From NCBI RefSeq assembly GCF_021864535.1, contig NZ_JAKJIC010000014.1, positions 57,839 through 121,838 on the forward strand: a stretch of DNA of 64,000 nucleotides, written 5' to 3'. This stretch comes from Oryzibacter oryziterrae. GTDB taxonomy: Bacteria; Pseudomonadota; Alphaproteobacteria; Rhizobiales; Pleomorphomonadaceae. Shown piece after piece: positions 1 through 8,340 of the stretch. The first letter of the stretch is position 1; each line of letters begins with the position of its first letter. Both the position numbers and the translations under genes were made by a program. The notes below the pieces were generated by a model. The model was not told the DNA's origin. It saw only the letters and a list, made by a program, of their open reading frames with translations, and did not search any database.

Positions 1-949
1 CATGGGCGATGCGGATCGCCTCGGCGCGCTGGTGCAGGTCGTCGAGCGAGAGCACCAAGCCCTCGGCGATCTTGGCGTCCATGTCCGGGCCGGCGAGCGT
101 GGCAGCGGTGCGGAAGGCGGCGAGCGCCTTGTCGCTCTGCTTGCCGGCGCGATACCACCAGCCGAGCAAGGCGGCGTCATCGGGCTTCGGACCCGCGTTG
201 GCGAGCGATTCCAGCACGGCCAGATCGCGCGGATCGGGATCGGCCGTCGCGGTGCCGGAGAGGCGGGCGGCGATGGCGGCGCGGGCGAAATCGGGGCGGA
301 GCCGATCGAACTCGCCGGGCGTCTTCTCGTGGGTCAGCAACAGGTGGCCGCCGTCGGCGCCGAGGCTGGCGATGGCCTTCTGCACGGTGGCGAGGCGGGT
401 CGAGGCGTCCGGGCAGCTGTCGAGCAGCCGGGTATAGAGGGCGAGCGACGCCTCCCGATCGGGCTTGGCGGCCTCGGCGGCGGCAACGCGCCAGCTGACG
501 TCGAGATCGGCGCAGCCGATCATGTCGGCGTGGGCGGCGGCGATGGCGAGCACCTTGGCGGCGTCATTGGCGTCGGAGGCGGCGATCAGGCCATCGCGCG
601 CCTGCCGGCGTTCGATCTGCGCCTTGAGATCGGCGGAGGGCTGGAAGGCGGGATCCTGCGCTTTCAACTGGTCGATGGCGGCGGAGAGCGCGGCCATGTC
701 GCCCTTGCGGAACAGGTCCCAGAGGGGGCTCTCGCGGTCGCCGGAGAGGGCGGTGAGATCGGTGGGCGGCGTCCAGTCGGGATAGAGCGCCTGCAGGCGG
801 CGGATCTCGGCCTGGGCGCGGTCCATCTCGTTGTGGCTGGCGTAATAGCGCAGGGCGCTTTCGTCGACCTTGCTGTCGGCGGCGAGCGCGGGCGCGGCGA
901 GCAGCAGGGCGGCGCCGGAAAGGGCGGAGATCATCCGGATCAAAGGCAT
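1..949 (-). CDS. Exported helical-repeat protein of the cellulose operon, partial (BcsC-like or operon-specific TPR protein)
   Basis: The gene reads off the left edge, so only the first 316 or so codons are present. The ATG at 949 overlaps the end of bcsZ by 10 nt, so translation is probably coupled. The N-terminus has a clear signal peptide: a hydrophobic stretch ending Ala-Leu-Ala-Ala near residue 23. The rest is Ala/Asp-rich and looks helical, with TPR-like spacing, for example the segment with WWYRAGKQSDKALAAFRTAA near residue 265. Its place as fourth gene of bcsA-bcsB-bcsZ suggests the periplasmic repeat part of a cellulose export subunit. BcsC has N-terminal TPRs followed by an outer-membrane barrel, but the barrel part would lie outside the window. 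It could equally be a separate TPR scaffold. Export and operon membership are well supported; the family is not. Confidence 0.7.
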   Translation of the reverse strand, partial: MPLIRMISALSGAALLLAAPALAADSKVDESALRYYASHNEMDRAQAEIRRLQALYPDWTPPTDLTALSGDRESPLWDLFRKGDMAALSAAIDQLKAQDPAFQPSADLKAQIERRQARDGLIAASDANDAAKVLAIAAAHADMIGCADLDVSWRVAAAEAAKPDREASLALYTRLLDSCPDASTRLATVQKAIASLGADGGHLLLTHEKTPGEFDRLRPDFARAAIAARLSGTATADPDPRDLAVLESLANAGPKPDDAALLGWWYRAGKQSDKALAAFRTAATLAGPDMDAKIAEGLVLSLDDLHQRAEAIRIAH

Positions 950-2016
950 TGCGGATACCTCTCGGACGCGGCGGCCAGCACGAGCAGGCGCAACGTCGAC
1001 GGATAGTAGACGTCCATTGGGGCGGAACGGAGGGCGGGATCGAGCTTCTGGCCGGTGAGGGCGCAGCCGACCAGGGCGGGTATGGCGGCATATTCGGGGC
1101 CGCCGAAAGGCGCAGGCGCGGCCTTGCCGGTCACGTCGACGACGGACGGCGGGGCCTTGGCCCAGGCGCGGGCATAGGGGGCGAGGTCGTCGGGCGTGGC
1201 AAAGCCGCTCCAGGCCAGATAGAGCGGCACGCGCAGGGCGTTCCAGCCGAAGGCGGGCGGAAAACCGTCGGCGGGGCGGGGCGCGGTGGCCAGCGAGATC
1301 CAGTCGGTGGGCAGGCCGGCGGTGCCGAAGTGGGCAGCCCGACCGACGGCGAGACCGGAGGCGGCGATGGCCTGCCAGTCATATTCGGGAGCGACAGTGG
1401 CGAGCGCCGGCAGGGCCGGATAGACCCAATAGGAGAGATTGACCACCGGCCCGTCCTTGCGCTCGGCGGCGGAAAAGCCGGTCACGCCGGGCAGCAGCAG
1501 GCGGCCGTAGGGACTGGAGGCGGTGGCCTTGTCGGCGACGGCGCGGGCGATGAGGGCGGCGGTCTTGCGGTAGTCCGGTTCGCTCCAGCGGTCGCCGGCG
1601 AGCACGAGCGCCCAGGCGATGAGGATGTCGCCGTCGGTGGCGTCGTTGAGGTCGGCCACCGGCTTGGCGGCGGCGGGATCGTAGGACCAGGCGAAGAGCG
1701 CGTCGTCGCGGACGCCGAGATTGGCGAGCGTCCAGTGCAACAGGCGCTCGAAGGTGGGGCGATCGTCGGCCATCACCGCGAGGAGCAGGCCGTAGCCCTG
1801 GCCCTCGCTGTGGGAAATGCCGTGGTTGCCATTGTCGATCACGCGACCGCTCGCATCGACGAAGGCCTTGGCCCAGGCGTCGAACAGGGAGCGATCGATC
1901 TGCGGTTGCGGCAGGTTCCCGGCTTCGGCCTCCTTGGGCAGTTGCAGCGCGCCGGAGATCCAGACGCAGCCGAAGACGATCGCCACAAGGGCAAGGCCGG
2001 CAAGACGCCTGATCAT
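940..2016 (-). CDS. bcsZ: Periplasmic endo-beta-1,4-glucanase, GH8 (BcsZ)
   Basis: This 358-residue cellulase belongs to the cellulose synthase operon. GH8 enzymes of this type trim nascent glucan in the periplasm and are needed for normal cellulose output. The N-terminus (about residues 1-22) is a hydrophobic signal or anchor. The GH8 signature around Glu71 (ISHSEGQGYG) carries the expected proton donor, and the Asp cluster at residues 125-130 (DATDGD) carries the second conserved acidic site. The length is usual for BcsZ. The ATG overlaps the bcsB stop in an ATGA arrangement, and the downstream gene overlaps its end by 10 nt, so all four genes are likely one transcript. Confidence 0.93.
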   Translation of the reverse strand: MIRRLAGLALVAIVFGCVWISGALQLPKEAEAGNLPQPQIDRSLFDAWAKAFVDASGRVIDNGNHGISHSEGQGYGLLLAVMADDRPTFERLLHWTLANLGVRDDALFAWSYDPAAAKPVADLNDATDGDILIAWALVLAGDRWSEPDYRKTAALIARAVADKATASSPYGRLLLPGVTGFSAAERKDGPVVNLSYWVYPALPALATVAPEYDWQAIAASGLAVGRAAHFGTAGLPTDWISLATAPRPADGFPPAFGWNALRVPLYLAWSGFATPDDLAPYARAWAKAPPSVVDVTGKAAPAPFGGPEYAAIPALVGCALTGQKLDPALRSAPMDVYYPSTLRLLVLAAASERYPQCL

Positions 2017-4229
2017 TTGGCGGTCCTCACGCCGGCGCGGCGCACGGTGGCATAGGTGGTGAGGCCGAAGGCGAGGGCGGCGAGCACCATCAAGCCGGCA
2101 TAGATGGTCGCGTTCGAGGCAAACCAGGCGGCGAGGGTGAGGCGCAGGTTGCCAAGGCTCATGTCGCCGGTGGAGACGATGCGCGGCGCGGTGGCCTGCT
2201 GCACCTGCCAGGTCTGGCTTTCGGCGTTGAAATAGGTTCCCTCACCGGTGAGGCGCTGCCAGTTGGCGCGGTCCACGAGTGTGGTGACGCCATCGGCGAG
2301 CAGCGCCGCGGTGGGGGCGGTGACCAGCGTTATGGGCGCGTCGGACCCTGCGGGCAGGGATTGCACCACGGCGAGGCTGCTGCCGATCGGAGCGGCGGGG
2401 CGCTGCTTTTCCGAGAAGCCGAGGGTCTGGCTCGCGGACTGGAAGAGGCCGCCGAGCAGGCCGTTCAGATCGGTCCAGCGGCTGTGGTCGCTGCCGACGC
2501 GCTTCTTCCATTCGGCGATCAGCGGATCGTTGTTGCCGGCGCTGTTGGCGATTGAACCGGTGAACAGGGTGTCGGCGTTGCCGGATGCGCCGACCGAAGC
2601 CAGCGCCGGGCCGCCGGTGGTGAGGGCTGCGAGATCGACGCCGGAGGTATCGCGCAGATCGCGCGGCAGGCTGTCGGCGGCGCCGACGATGACCAGAGCG
2701 TCCTTGCGATCGCGCGGCACCGACAGGGTGGCAGCGAGCGCGGGAAGCGCGTCGGCGGCGACGGCCATCTTGGCGTAAAGCGTCGCGGCGGCCCCGATGG
2801 TGGCCGGATCGCTGCCGGCGAGCGCGAGGCGAACCGGGGCGGTGGCGTCAGGTCCCGTCGAGCCGGCGGCGAGCGTGGCGCCGAGATCGGGCAGGCTGGC
2901 GGCGCGCGCGAGCGTCGGGATGGTGAGCGAGGTGGAGTTCAGGATCAGGAAGCGCGCGTTGTCGGCGAGCTGGGCATGCGGGTCGCAGGCGAGATCGTCG
3001 GCCGAGGTGACCTTGGCGATCAGCTGCACCTCGTTGTCGCCGGCGTGGAAGGCGCTGAGCGGCACTTCGATGCGGCGACCGTCGATGACGTCGCCATCGG
3101 GCTTGCCGAAGGGCAGGGCGGCGGCGAGGTGGCCGTCGACGAAGAGCGACAGGCTGTTGTCGCGGTCGAGGTTACCGGCATAGCCGGTGGAGAGCTTGAT
3201 GGTGACGGAGTCGTAGTCGGCGGTCAGTGCGTCGGACGGCAGGGTGACGTGCAGGGTGTTCTGCCAGAGACGGCCGGAGAAGCTCTCGCTGGGCAGGCCG
3301 AAATCGGCGAGCTGCAGCGTCCGGCGCTCATGGCCGATGCGAAGCGTATCGACGCTCGGACGGCCGACGTCGTCGGCGACATCCATGAGGTGACCGATGC
3401 GCGGGGCAGCCTTGGGGCTCTCGAGGGCGACGACCAGGGTGGGACGCCCGCCGGCGGTGGGGCCAAGCAGCTGCGGCTCGGTGAGCGCGGCCGTGGCGGT
3501 GGCGGCGGGAATGCCAACCGCGGCGAGTTCGGCCTGCGTGCCCAGGGCGATGTCGAGACCGGCGCCGGTGCCGGGCGTGGCGGCGACGTCCACCTTCGGG
3601 ATCGAGGCGCCCGCCATACGGGCCGCGACGGCGGCGGTCTGCAAGGCGGCCGTCAGCTCGGCGTCGCTGGTGGGCAGCACGCGCAGCCGCAGCGGCAGGC
3701 CGCCGGAGGCGTCTGCCGACAGGGTGGCGATGGACTTGAGCGACGCCGTCGAGACTTGCGCGAGGCTGAGGCCGGAGCGGGCGGGATCGATGCGGCTCCA
3801 CAGTTCGTAGGTGCCGTTCAGCGAACAGTCGACGCGGTGGCGCTGGCTGGCGGTGAGGGTGATCTCGTTCCAGCCGGCCTTCATCAGCGAGGGAGGGATG
3901 GCGATGGAGGTGGTGCCGCTCGCCTCCGCGTTGCCAAGGCCGACACGACCGATGGTCTTGCCGTTGATGGCCGCGACCAGGGTGGAGGTTTCGGGCATGA
4001 CGGAGACGGCCGACTGCAGCGCGAGGATCAGTTCGCCGGAGCGGGCGGTAGCTTCAGCGTCGAGATAGAGGGGGAACCGCAGGCTGGATTCCTCGCCGTT
4101 GAAGGTCCAGCCGCCGCGAGGCGCGGGCAGGTGGCGGAGCGGCTGGGCCGGCGGCTCGGCCAGTGCCGGAAAGGCAAGGACGGTGGCCAGCAGCAGGGCC
4201 GCGCATCGGGTGGAGAGGTGGCGGATCAT
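2013..4229 (-). CDS. bcsB: Cellulose synthase periplasmic subunit BcsB
   Basis: BcsB is the periplasmic, membrane-anchored partner of BcsA that guides the glucan chain away from the membrane. This 738-residue protein starts with a signal peptide (residues 1-24, ending PALA). It continues with the alternating carbohydrate-binding and flavodoxin-like beta-rich domains expected of BcsB, and ends with one transmembrane helix near residues 705-728 followed by a short basic tail. In the family that helix docks onto BcsA. The length matches alphaproteobacterial BcsB. It overlaps bcsA upstream by 4 nt and bcsZ downstream by 4 nt, typical of a tightly coupled operon. Confidence 0.93.
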   Translation of the reverse strand: MIRHLSTRCAALLLATVLAFPALAEPPAQPLRHLPAPRGGWTFNGEESSLRFPLYLDAEATARSGELILALQSAVSVMPETSTLVAAINGKTIGRVGLGNAEASGTTSIAIPPSLMKAGWNEITLTASQRHRVDCSLNGTYELWSRIDPARSGLSLAQVSTASLKSIATLSADASGGLPLRLRVLPTSDAELTAALQTAAVAARMAGASIPKVDVAATPGTGAGLDIALGTQAELAAVGIPAATATAALTEPQLLGPTAGGRPTLVVALESPKAAPRIGHLMDVADDVGRPSVDTLRIGHERRTLQLADFGLPSESFSGRLWQNTLHVTLPSDALTADYDSVTIKLSTGYAGNLDRDNSLSLFVDGHLAAALPFGKPDGDVIDGRRIEVPLSAFHAGDNEVQLIAKVTSADDLACDPHAQLADNARFLILNSTSLTIPTLARAASLPDLGATLAAGSTGPDATAPVRLALAGSDPATIGAAATLYAKMAVAADALPALAATLSVPRDRKDALVIVGAADSLPRDLRDTSGVDLAALTTGGPALASVGASGNADTLFTGSIANSAGNNDPLIAEWKKRVGSDHSRWTDLNGLLGGLFQSASQTLGFSEKQRPAAPIGSSLAVVQSLPAGSDAPITLVTAPTAALLADGVTTLVDRANWQRLTGEGTYFNAESQTWQVQQATAPRIVSTGDMSLGNLRLTLAAWFASNATIYAGLMVLAALAFGLTTYATVRRAGVRTAK

Positions 4230-6445
4230 TTGCGGACCTCGACAGTGGCGTGGACAACAGTGCCACTGGGTTCGGGGGCTGGCGCGTCCGGCTGGCCGAT
4301 GCGGGCGAGGTAGCTGATGCCGCGCACCACGTGGTGCAGGCTGAGGCCGAGCATGCGCAGCGTACCGGTCAGCACGCCGACCGGATTGCGCCGGCGCTGG
4401 CGGAAGCCGTCGAGGGGATCGCCGTTGGCATACATGATGGAGGCGACGACGGCGGTGTTCTCGATCTCGGTGCCGGTGAAGGCGATGCCGGCACTGACGC
4501 CCTTGTCGTCATGGCCGAGGCGGCGCAGCGTGACGGGGACATGCAGGATGGGCTGACCGGGCTTGGCCGGGGAGATGGCGAGATGGCCGGACTTCTCGGC
4601 GGCGCGATCGAAGCTGAAGCGGCCCGACAGCGGCCGCAGCTTGGCGCCGCCGGCGGAGACGTCCTCGATCAGCACCTGTTCGATCTTGCCGTCGATCCGG
4701 ACGGCGCCGCGGCGGGAGACGGCGAGGCGTTGGGCATGGCGCCGCTCGACGCGTTCGGAAACGACGCCCAGGGCGAGGCCGGCAACAGCGAGATTGAGGA
4801 GGTTCCACAGGCCGACGACCAGCAGCAGATCGCTGGCGGCGGGGTCGTGATACCAGCGCCAGGCGGTGACGACGGTGGCGATGACAAGCACGGCGAAGAT
4901 GACGAAATAGGGCAGGGCCAGCTCGCTCAGGCGCTTGCTCTCCAGCGTCTGGCCCTTGGCCGTGACGTTGAAGGTGGGCTTGCGCGGGTTCAGGAGCACA
5001 CCGAAGATCGAGCGGACCAGATAGACCGACTGGACGTATTCATAGAGCTCGCTCATCCACGGCCAGCGCACTTTGCCGTAGAGATAGTTCTGCATCATCA
5101 TGTTCGCGGCCATGTAGACCGTGGTGTAGGCGATGAACTCGGAGATGTTCGCCTCGTAGATCTCCATGGAGAAGAAGGTGTAGAGCAGCGGGGCGATGAT
5201 GAAGGTGAGGCGCGTCAGCGGGAACAGCCAGAACAGGCTGGACGACAGATAGGCGATGCGCTGCGGACCGGACAGGCCACGCTTGAACAGCGGGTTCTTG
5301 AGCAGCAGGATCTGCATCATGCCCGAGCACCAGCGCGAGCGCTGGCCAATGAAGCTGGCGAAGGTTTCCGGCTGCAGTCCGGCGATCAGGGGCTTGTCGA
5401 CATAGCGGCTGTTCCAGCCGCGAGCGTGCAGCGACAGGGCCGTCTCGCAGTCCTCGGTGATGGACACGCCGTCGAAGCCGCCGGCTTCCTCGAGCGCCGC
5501 GCGGCTGATCACGGCGGCGGAACCGCAGAAGAAGGCGCCGTTCCACTTATCGAGGCCCTTCTGGATGATGCCGTAGAACATCTCGTTCTCGGAGGGCATG
5601 CGGTTGAAGGTGGAGAGGTTCTTCTCGATCGGGTCCGGGTTGAGGAAGAAATGCGGGGTCTGCACCAGGAACAGGCGCGGGTCCTCGTGGAAGTGGCCGA
5701 CGGTTTCGGTGAGGAACTCGCGCACGGGGCCATGATCGGCGTCGAAGATGGCGATGAGTTCGCCCGAGGTCTTGGGCAGGGCGGCGTTCATGTTGCCGGC
5801 CTTGGCGGACAGGTTGCGCTCACGCGTCAGATAGTGCGCACCGAGCTCCTCGCACAGCGCCATCAGTTCGGCCCGGCGGCTGCGTGCCGAGTGCGCGGCG
5901 ACGGGGTCGGCGGCGTTGCACTTCTGGTCGGTGCCGCCGTCGTCCAGCAGGTAGACCTTCAGCTTGCCGGCCGGATAGTCCATGGCCAGCGCCGCCGAAA
6001 CGGTGGTGGCCAGCATGGCCTTGTCTTCGTTGTAGGTGGGGATGAACACGTCGACGGTGGGCGTGTCGTCGTCGGAAAGGCGCGGGGCCGGGGCACGTTC
6101 GATGGGATCGGCGACGATGAACAGGCTGATGCAGAGCATCAGCACGGTGAACATCTCCATCACGTAGAGGATGAAGCCGGGAATGAAGTTCAGCGGGTCT
6201 TCGATGCTCGGGAGCGTGGATGTGGTGCGCCAGTAGACATAGCGGCCGGCGATCGTCAGCGCGAGGCCGATGAAGGCGAGACGCCAGGGACCGGTGCGGC
6301 CACCCATCCAGACAAGGATCATGGCCCACAGGAGCGCAAGACCGGTGGTGAGCTGAACGCCCGTGCCGACGGGCTGCATCGTGAGGGCTGCCAGCACCAG
6401 GCTAGACAGGATCCAAACTGCAAAAATCAACTTGTCCGACTTCAT
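4226..6445 (-). CDS. bcsA: Cellulose synthase catalytic subunit (UDP-forming) with PilZ domain, BcsA
   Basis: This 739-residue inner-membrane GT2 glycosyltransferase makes beta-1,4-glucan from UDP-glucose and exports it. All processive synthase signatures are present: DDG at 168-170, DAD at 235-237 (UDP/metal binding), TED at 330-332 (catalytic base) and QRSRW at 368-372 (binding of the acceptor end). Several transmembrane helices flank the catalytic domain. The C-terminal PilZ domain has an Arg-rich RRHAQR box (about 569-574) and DVSAGG (596-601), so cyclic-di-GMP should activate the enzyme. It is first in the bcsA-bcsB-bcsZ-TPR operon. No bcsQ- or bcsN-type gene is seen upstream. The SD before the ATG at 6445 is weak. 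Confidence 0.97.
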   Translation of the reverse strand: MKSDKLIFAVWILSSLVLAALTMQPVGTGVQLTTGLALLWAMILVWMGGRTGPWRLAFIGLALTIAGRYVYWRTTSTLPSIEDPLNFIPGFILYVMEMFTVLMLCISLFIVADPIERAPAPRLSDDDTPTVDVFIPTYNEDKAMLATTVSAALAMDYPAGKLKVYLLDDGGTDQKCNAADPVAAHSARSRRAELMALCEELGAHYLTRERNLSAKAGNMNAALPKTSGELIAIFDADHGPVREFLTETVGHFHEDPRLFLVQTPHFFLNPDPIEKNLSTFNRMPSENEMFYGIIQKGLDKWNGAFFCGSAAVISRAALEEAGGFDGVSITEDCETALSLHARGWNSRYVDKPLIAGLQPETFASFIGQRSRWCSGMMQILLLKNPLFKRGLSGPQRIAYLSSSLFWLFPLTRLTFIIAPLLYTFFSMEIYEANISEFIAYTTVYMAANMMMQNYLYGKVRWPWMSELYEYVQSVYLVRSIFGVLLNPRKPTFNVTAKGQTLESKRLSELALPYFVIFAVLVIATVVTAWRWYHDPAASDLLLVVGLWNLLNLAVAGLALGVVSERVERRHAQRLAVSRRGAVRIDGKIEQVLIEDVSAGGAKLRPLSGRFSFDRAAEKSGHLAISPAKPGQPILHVPVTLRRLGHDDKGVSAGIAFTGTEIENTAVVASIMYANGDPLDGFRQRRRNPVGVLTGTLRMLGLSLHHVVRGISYLARIGQPDAPAPEPSGTVVHATVEVRK

Positions 6446-6961
6446 GTCTATGCATCTCGATCATGGATCTGGGCGGACACTAACGGCAAAATCGAGAGAA
6501 AAGCGAGGTCTCATATGGTTTTGTATGGTGATATACGGGATTCTCGGTTTAATTTATGTGAATGCGAAAAGAATGTGTAACCATTTATTATGGTTAATGT
6601 TTCTTTAATTCTGCTTTTTTGATGTTGATTTACGTATGAGATCATGGAGAATTCCAGGTTTTACTTCGGCTTGGCTCGGCAGGGTGGCAGGGTAGCTCCT
6701 GCCGGGCTGTGGCAATGTGCGGCTGTCGGCAGGGAACGCGAGGCAAGATGGCCACTTTGCTAAAACCGGTCTCATGGCTATTGTCGTGAACATGCCGCCG
6801 GTTCCTGCAGACAGGGACTTTGCAGGCAAAGGTGAACCGAGCGTGGTCGGCCGCAAGATTTCCGTGGCCCAGTTGGTGTGCCCTGGTTGGGGGCTATTTC
6901 CGTGCCGGCGACGGAGAGTTATCGTCGGCGAAAATGTTGCCATTGTTGGGGAGTGATTGCG
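6446..6961. other. Divergent intergenic region between bcsA and the TolB-like gene
   Basis: About 515 nt without a convincing gene. The part next to bcsA (about 6480-6640) is strikingly AT-rich compared with the rest of the window. It contains a perfect palindrome, TAACCAT-N5-ATGGTTA (6578-6596), which shares its right arm with an exact TTAA-N7-TTAA box (6594-6608). The half next to the TolB-like gene is GC-rich, and the only site I can name there is that gene's SD. Open frames here, on both strands, look like shadows. Confidence 0.6.
6594..6608 (-). promoter_or_regulatory. Candidate CtrA-binding box upstream of bcsA
   Basis: The plus strand reads TTAATGTTTCTTTAA, an exact TTAA-N7-TTAA match to the CtrA recognition consensus. 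Read toward bcsA it is followed by CCAT, and TTAACCAT is an often-cited CtrA half-site. It lies about 150 nt upstream of the bcsA ATG. The AT-rich setting raises the chance of a random match. Confidence 0.5.
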
Positions 6962-8269
6962 ATGCAAGCGATTTCGGCGGCAGCAAGAGCCGGCCTCGTC
7001 CTGTCCTTTCTTGTGAGTTCCTGTGGCATTGTGGCGGCGGCGAGCCCGGTCGCATCGGTCGTGCGGGTCTCGACCAAGGCGAATGGCGGGCAGGTGTTCG
7101 CCGAGAGCCAGAGCCCGAAGATCTCGCCTGACGGCAAACAGGTCGTGTTTTCCAGTCTGGCGTCCAACCTGGTGGCCGGCGACACGAACGGGCGCTCGGA
7201 CATCTTTCTGAAGACATTGTCGAACAATGCCATCAAGCTGATCTCGACCAGTTCGGCCGGCGTAAAGGGCAACAACTCGAGCTACGGCCCCGTGTTCTCG
7301 CCAGACGGCAAGAAGGTGGCCTTCTACAGCTTTGCCCGCAACTTCGATGGCGGCAAGAACCCGCTCTTCATCGAGGATGTCTATGTGAAGGATCTGGTGT
7401 CGGGCAAGCTGACGCTTGTGTCCAAATCCAAGTCGGGCGTGCCGGGCAATGACGACAGCATCTACCCGGTGTTTACGCCGGATGGGAAGAGCATCCTGTT
7501 CCAGAGCAAGGCGTCCAATCTGGTGCCGAATGACACCAACGGCGTGTCGGACATCTTCATAAAGTCGCTGACGACGGGAAGCATCAGCCGGCTTTCGACG
7601 ACGCTGGCGGATGGGCAGTTGAACGGGCCGAGCTTTCAGGTGCGCATGGCGCCGAGCGGGGTGCGGTTCATGTATAGCTCGCAGGCCAGCAACTTGTTCA
7701 ACGGCGATACGAGCGGCACCGACATCTTTCTTTATGATGGGCCGAGTGACAACCTCTACCTCGTGTCGTCCAATTCGGCCGGTCAGCAAGCCAACAGCGA
7801 CTGCAACCTTCCGGAGTTCTCGCCGGACAGCAATTGGGTGGTGTTCGAGAGCAACTCGACCAATCTCGTGTCGACGCCGACGGGCGGCATGCACCAGATC
7901 TTCCTCAAGAGTTTGACGACCGGCAAGGTGACGCTGATCTCGGCGAGCAAGACGGGTGCCGCCGGCAATGCCAACAGCGATCACGCGCGCTTTTCGCCGG
8001 ACGGCAAGAGCGTGATCTTCGAGTCCGTATCAAGCAATCTCGTCGCCGGCGACAGCAATCAGAAGACCGACATCTTCATCAAGACGATCTCCACCGGGGC
8101 GATCACGCGGGTCTCCGTGGCGGCCTCGGGCTTGCAGAGCAACGATCACAGCTCCAACCCCATGTTCGGGCCGAATGCCAAGATGATCGCCTATGCCAGT
8201 AAGGCGACCAAGCTGGTGAGTGGCGACAGCAACTCGGTGCAGGACGTCTTCGTTGCCAAGCTGAAGTAA
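6962..8269 (+). CDS. Exported TolB-like beta-propeller protein (PD40/WD40-like repeats)
   Basis: A 435-residue exported protein built almost entirely of about seven repeats of 55-60 residues. Each repeat has a core like SNLVAGDTNGxSDIFLKxL followed by G-x-[IV]-[ST]-x-[IV]-S and FSPDGKxVxF. The SPDGK motif is that of PD40 blades in TolB-type propellers, and the D-x-N-G-x-x-D motif resembles calcium-stabilised loops. The start at 6962 is chosen because it gives a signal peptide (about residues 1-28, with a Cys near the end that could allow lipidation) and has GGGGAG about 8 nt upstream; a start at 6878 would add an unlikely N-terminus. It is a lone gene facing away from bcsA. It is not TolB itself, because the TolB N-terminal domain and the tol-pal neighbourhood are missing. 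Function unknown; probably a periplasmic or surface binding scaffold. Confidence 0.82.
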   Translation: MQAISAAARAGLVLSFLVSSCGIVAAASPVASVVRVSTKANGGQVFAESQSPKISPDGKQVVFSSLASNLVAGDTNGRSDIFLKTLSNNAIKLISTSSAGVKGNNSSYGPVFSPDGKKVAFYSFARNFDGGKNPLFIEDVYVKDLVSGKLTLVSKSKSGVPGNDDSIYPVFTPDGKSILFQSKASNLVPNDTNGVSDIFIKSLTTGSISRLSTTLADGQLNGPSFQVRMAPSGVRFMYSSQASNLFNGDTSGTDIFLYDGPSDNLYLVSSNSAGQQANSDCNLPEFSPDSNWVVFESNSTNLVSTPTGGMHQIFLKSLTTGKVTLISASKTGAAGNANSDHARFSPDGKSVIFESVSSNLVAGDSNQKTDIFIKTISTGAITRVSVAASGLQSNDHSSNPMFGPNAKMIAYASKATKLVSGDSNSVQDVFVAKLK

Positions 8270-8285
8270 GGCGGCGGGCAGCAAA

Positions 8286-8309
8286 AAGGCCGCCTTGCGG
8301 GGCGGCCTT
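8286..8309. terminator. Bidirectional terminator between convergent TolB-like and DEAD-box genes
   Basis: Stem AAGGCCGCC / GGCGGCCTT with a 6-nt loop. On the minus strand it is followed by TTTTT, so it is the intrinsic terminator of the helicase gene. On the plus strand it lies just past the TolB-like stop but has only a weak T tract. Confidence 0.85.
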
Positions 8310-8340
8310 CGTGTCTTGATGCAAGATCAGAAGTCAGAAG

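Noticed and set aside
6605..7984. A 459-residue open frame opposite the TolB-like gene
   Set aside because: His/Arg-rich, no SD, no recognisable family. It mirrors the repeat structure of the real gene on the other strand and is a composition shadow.
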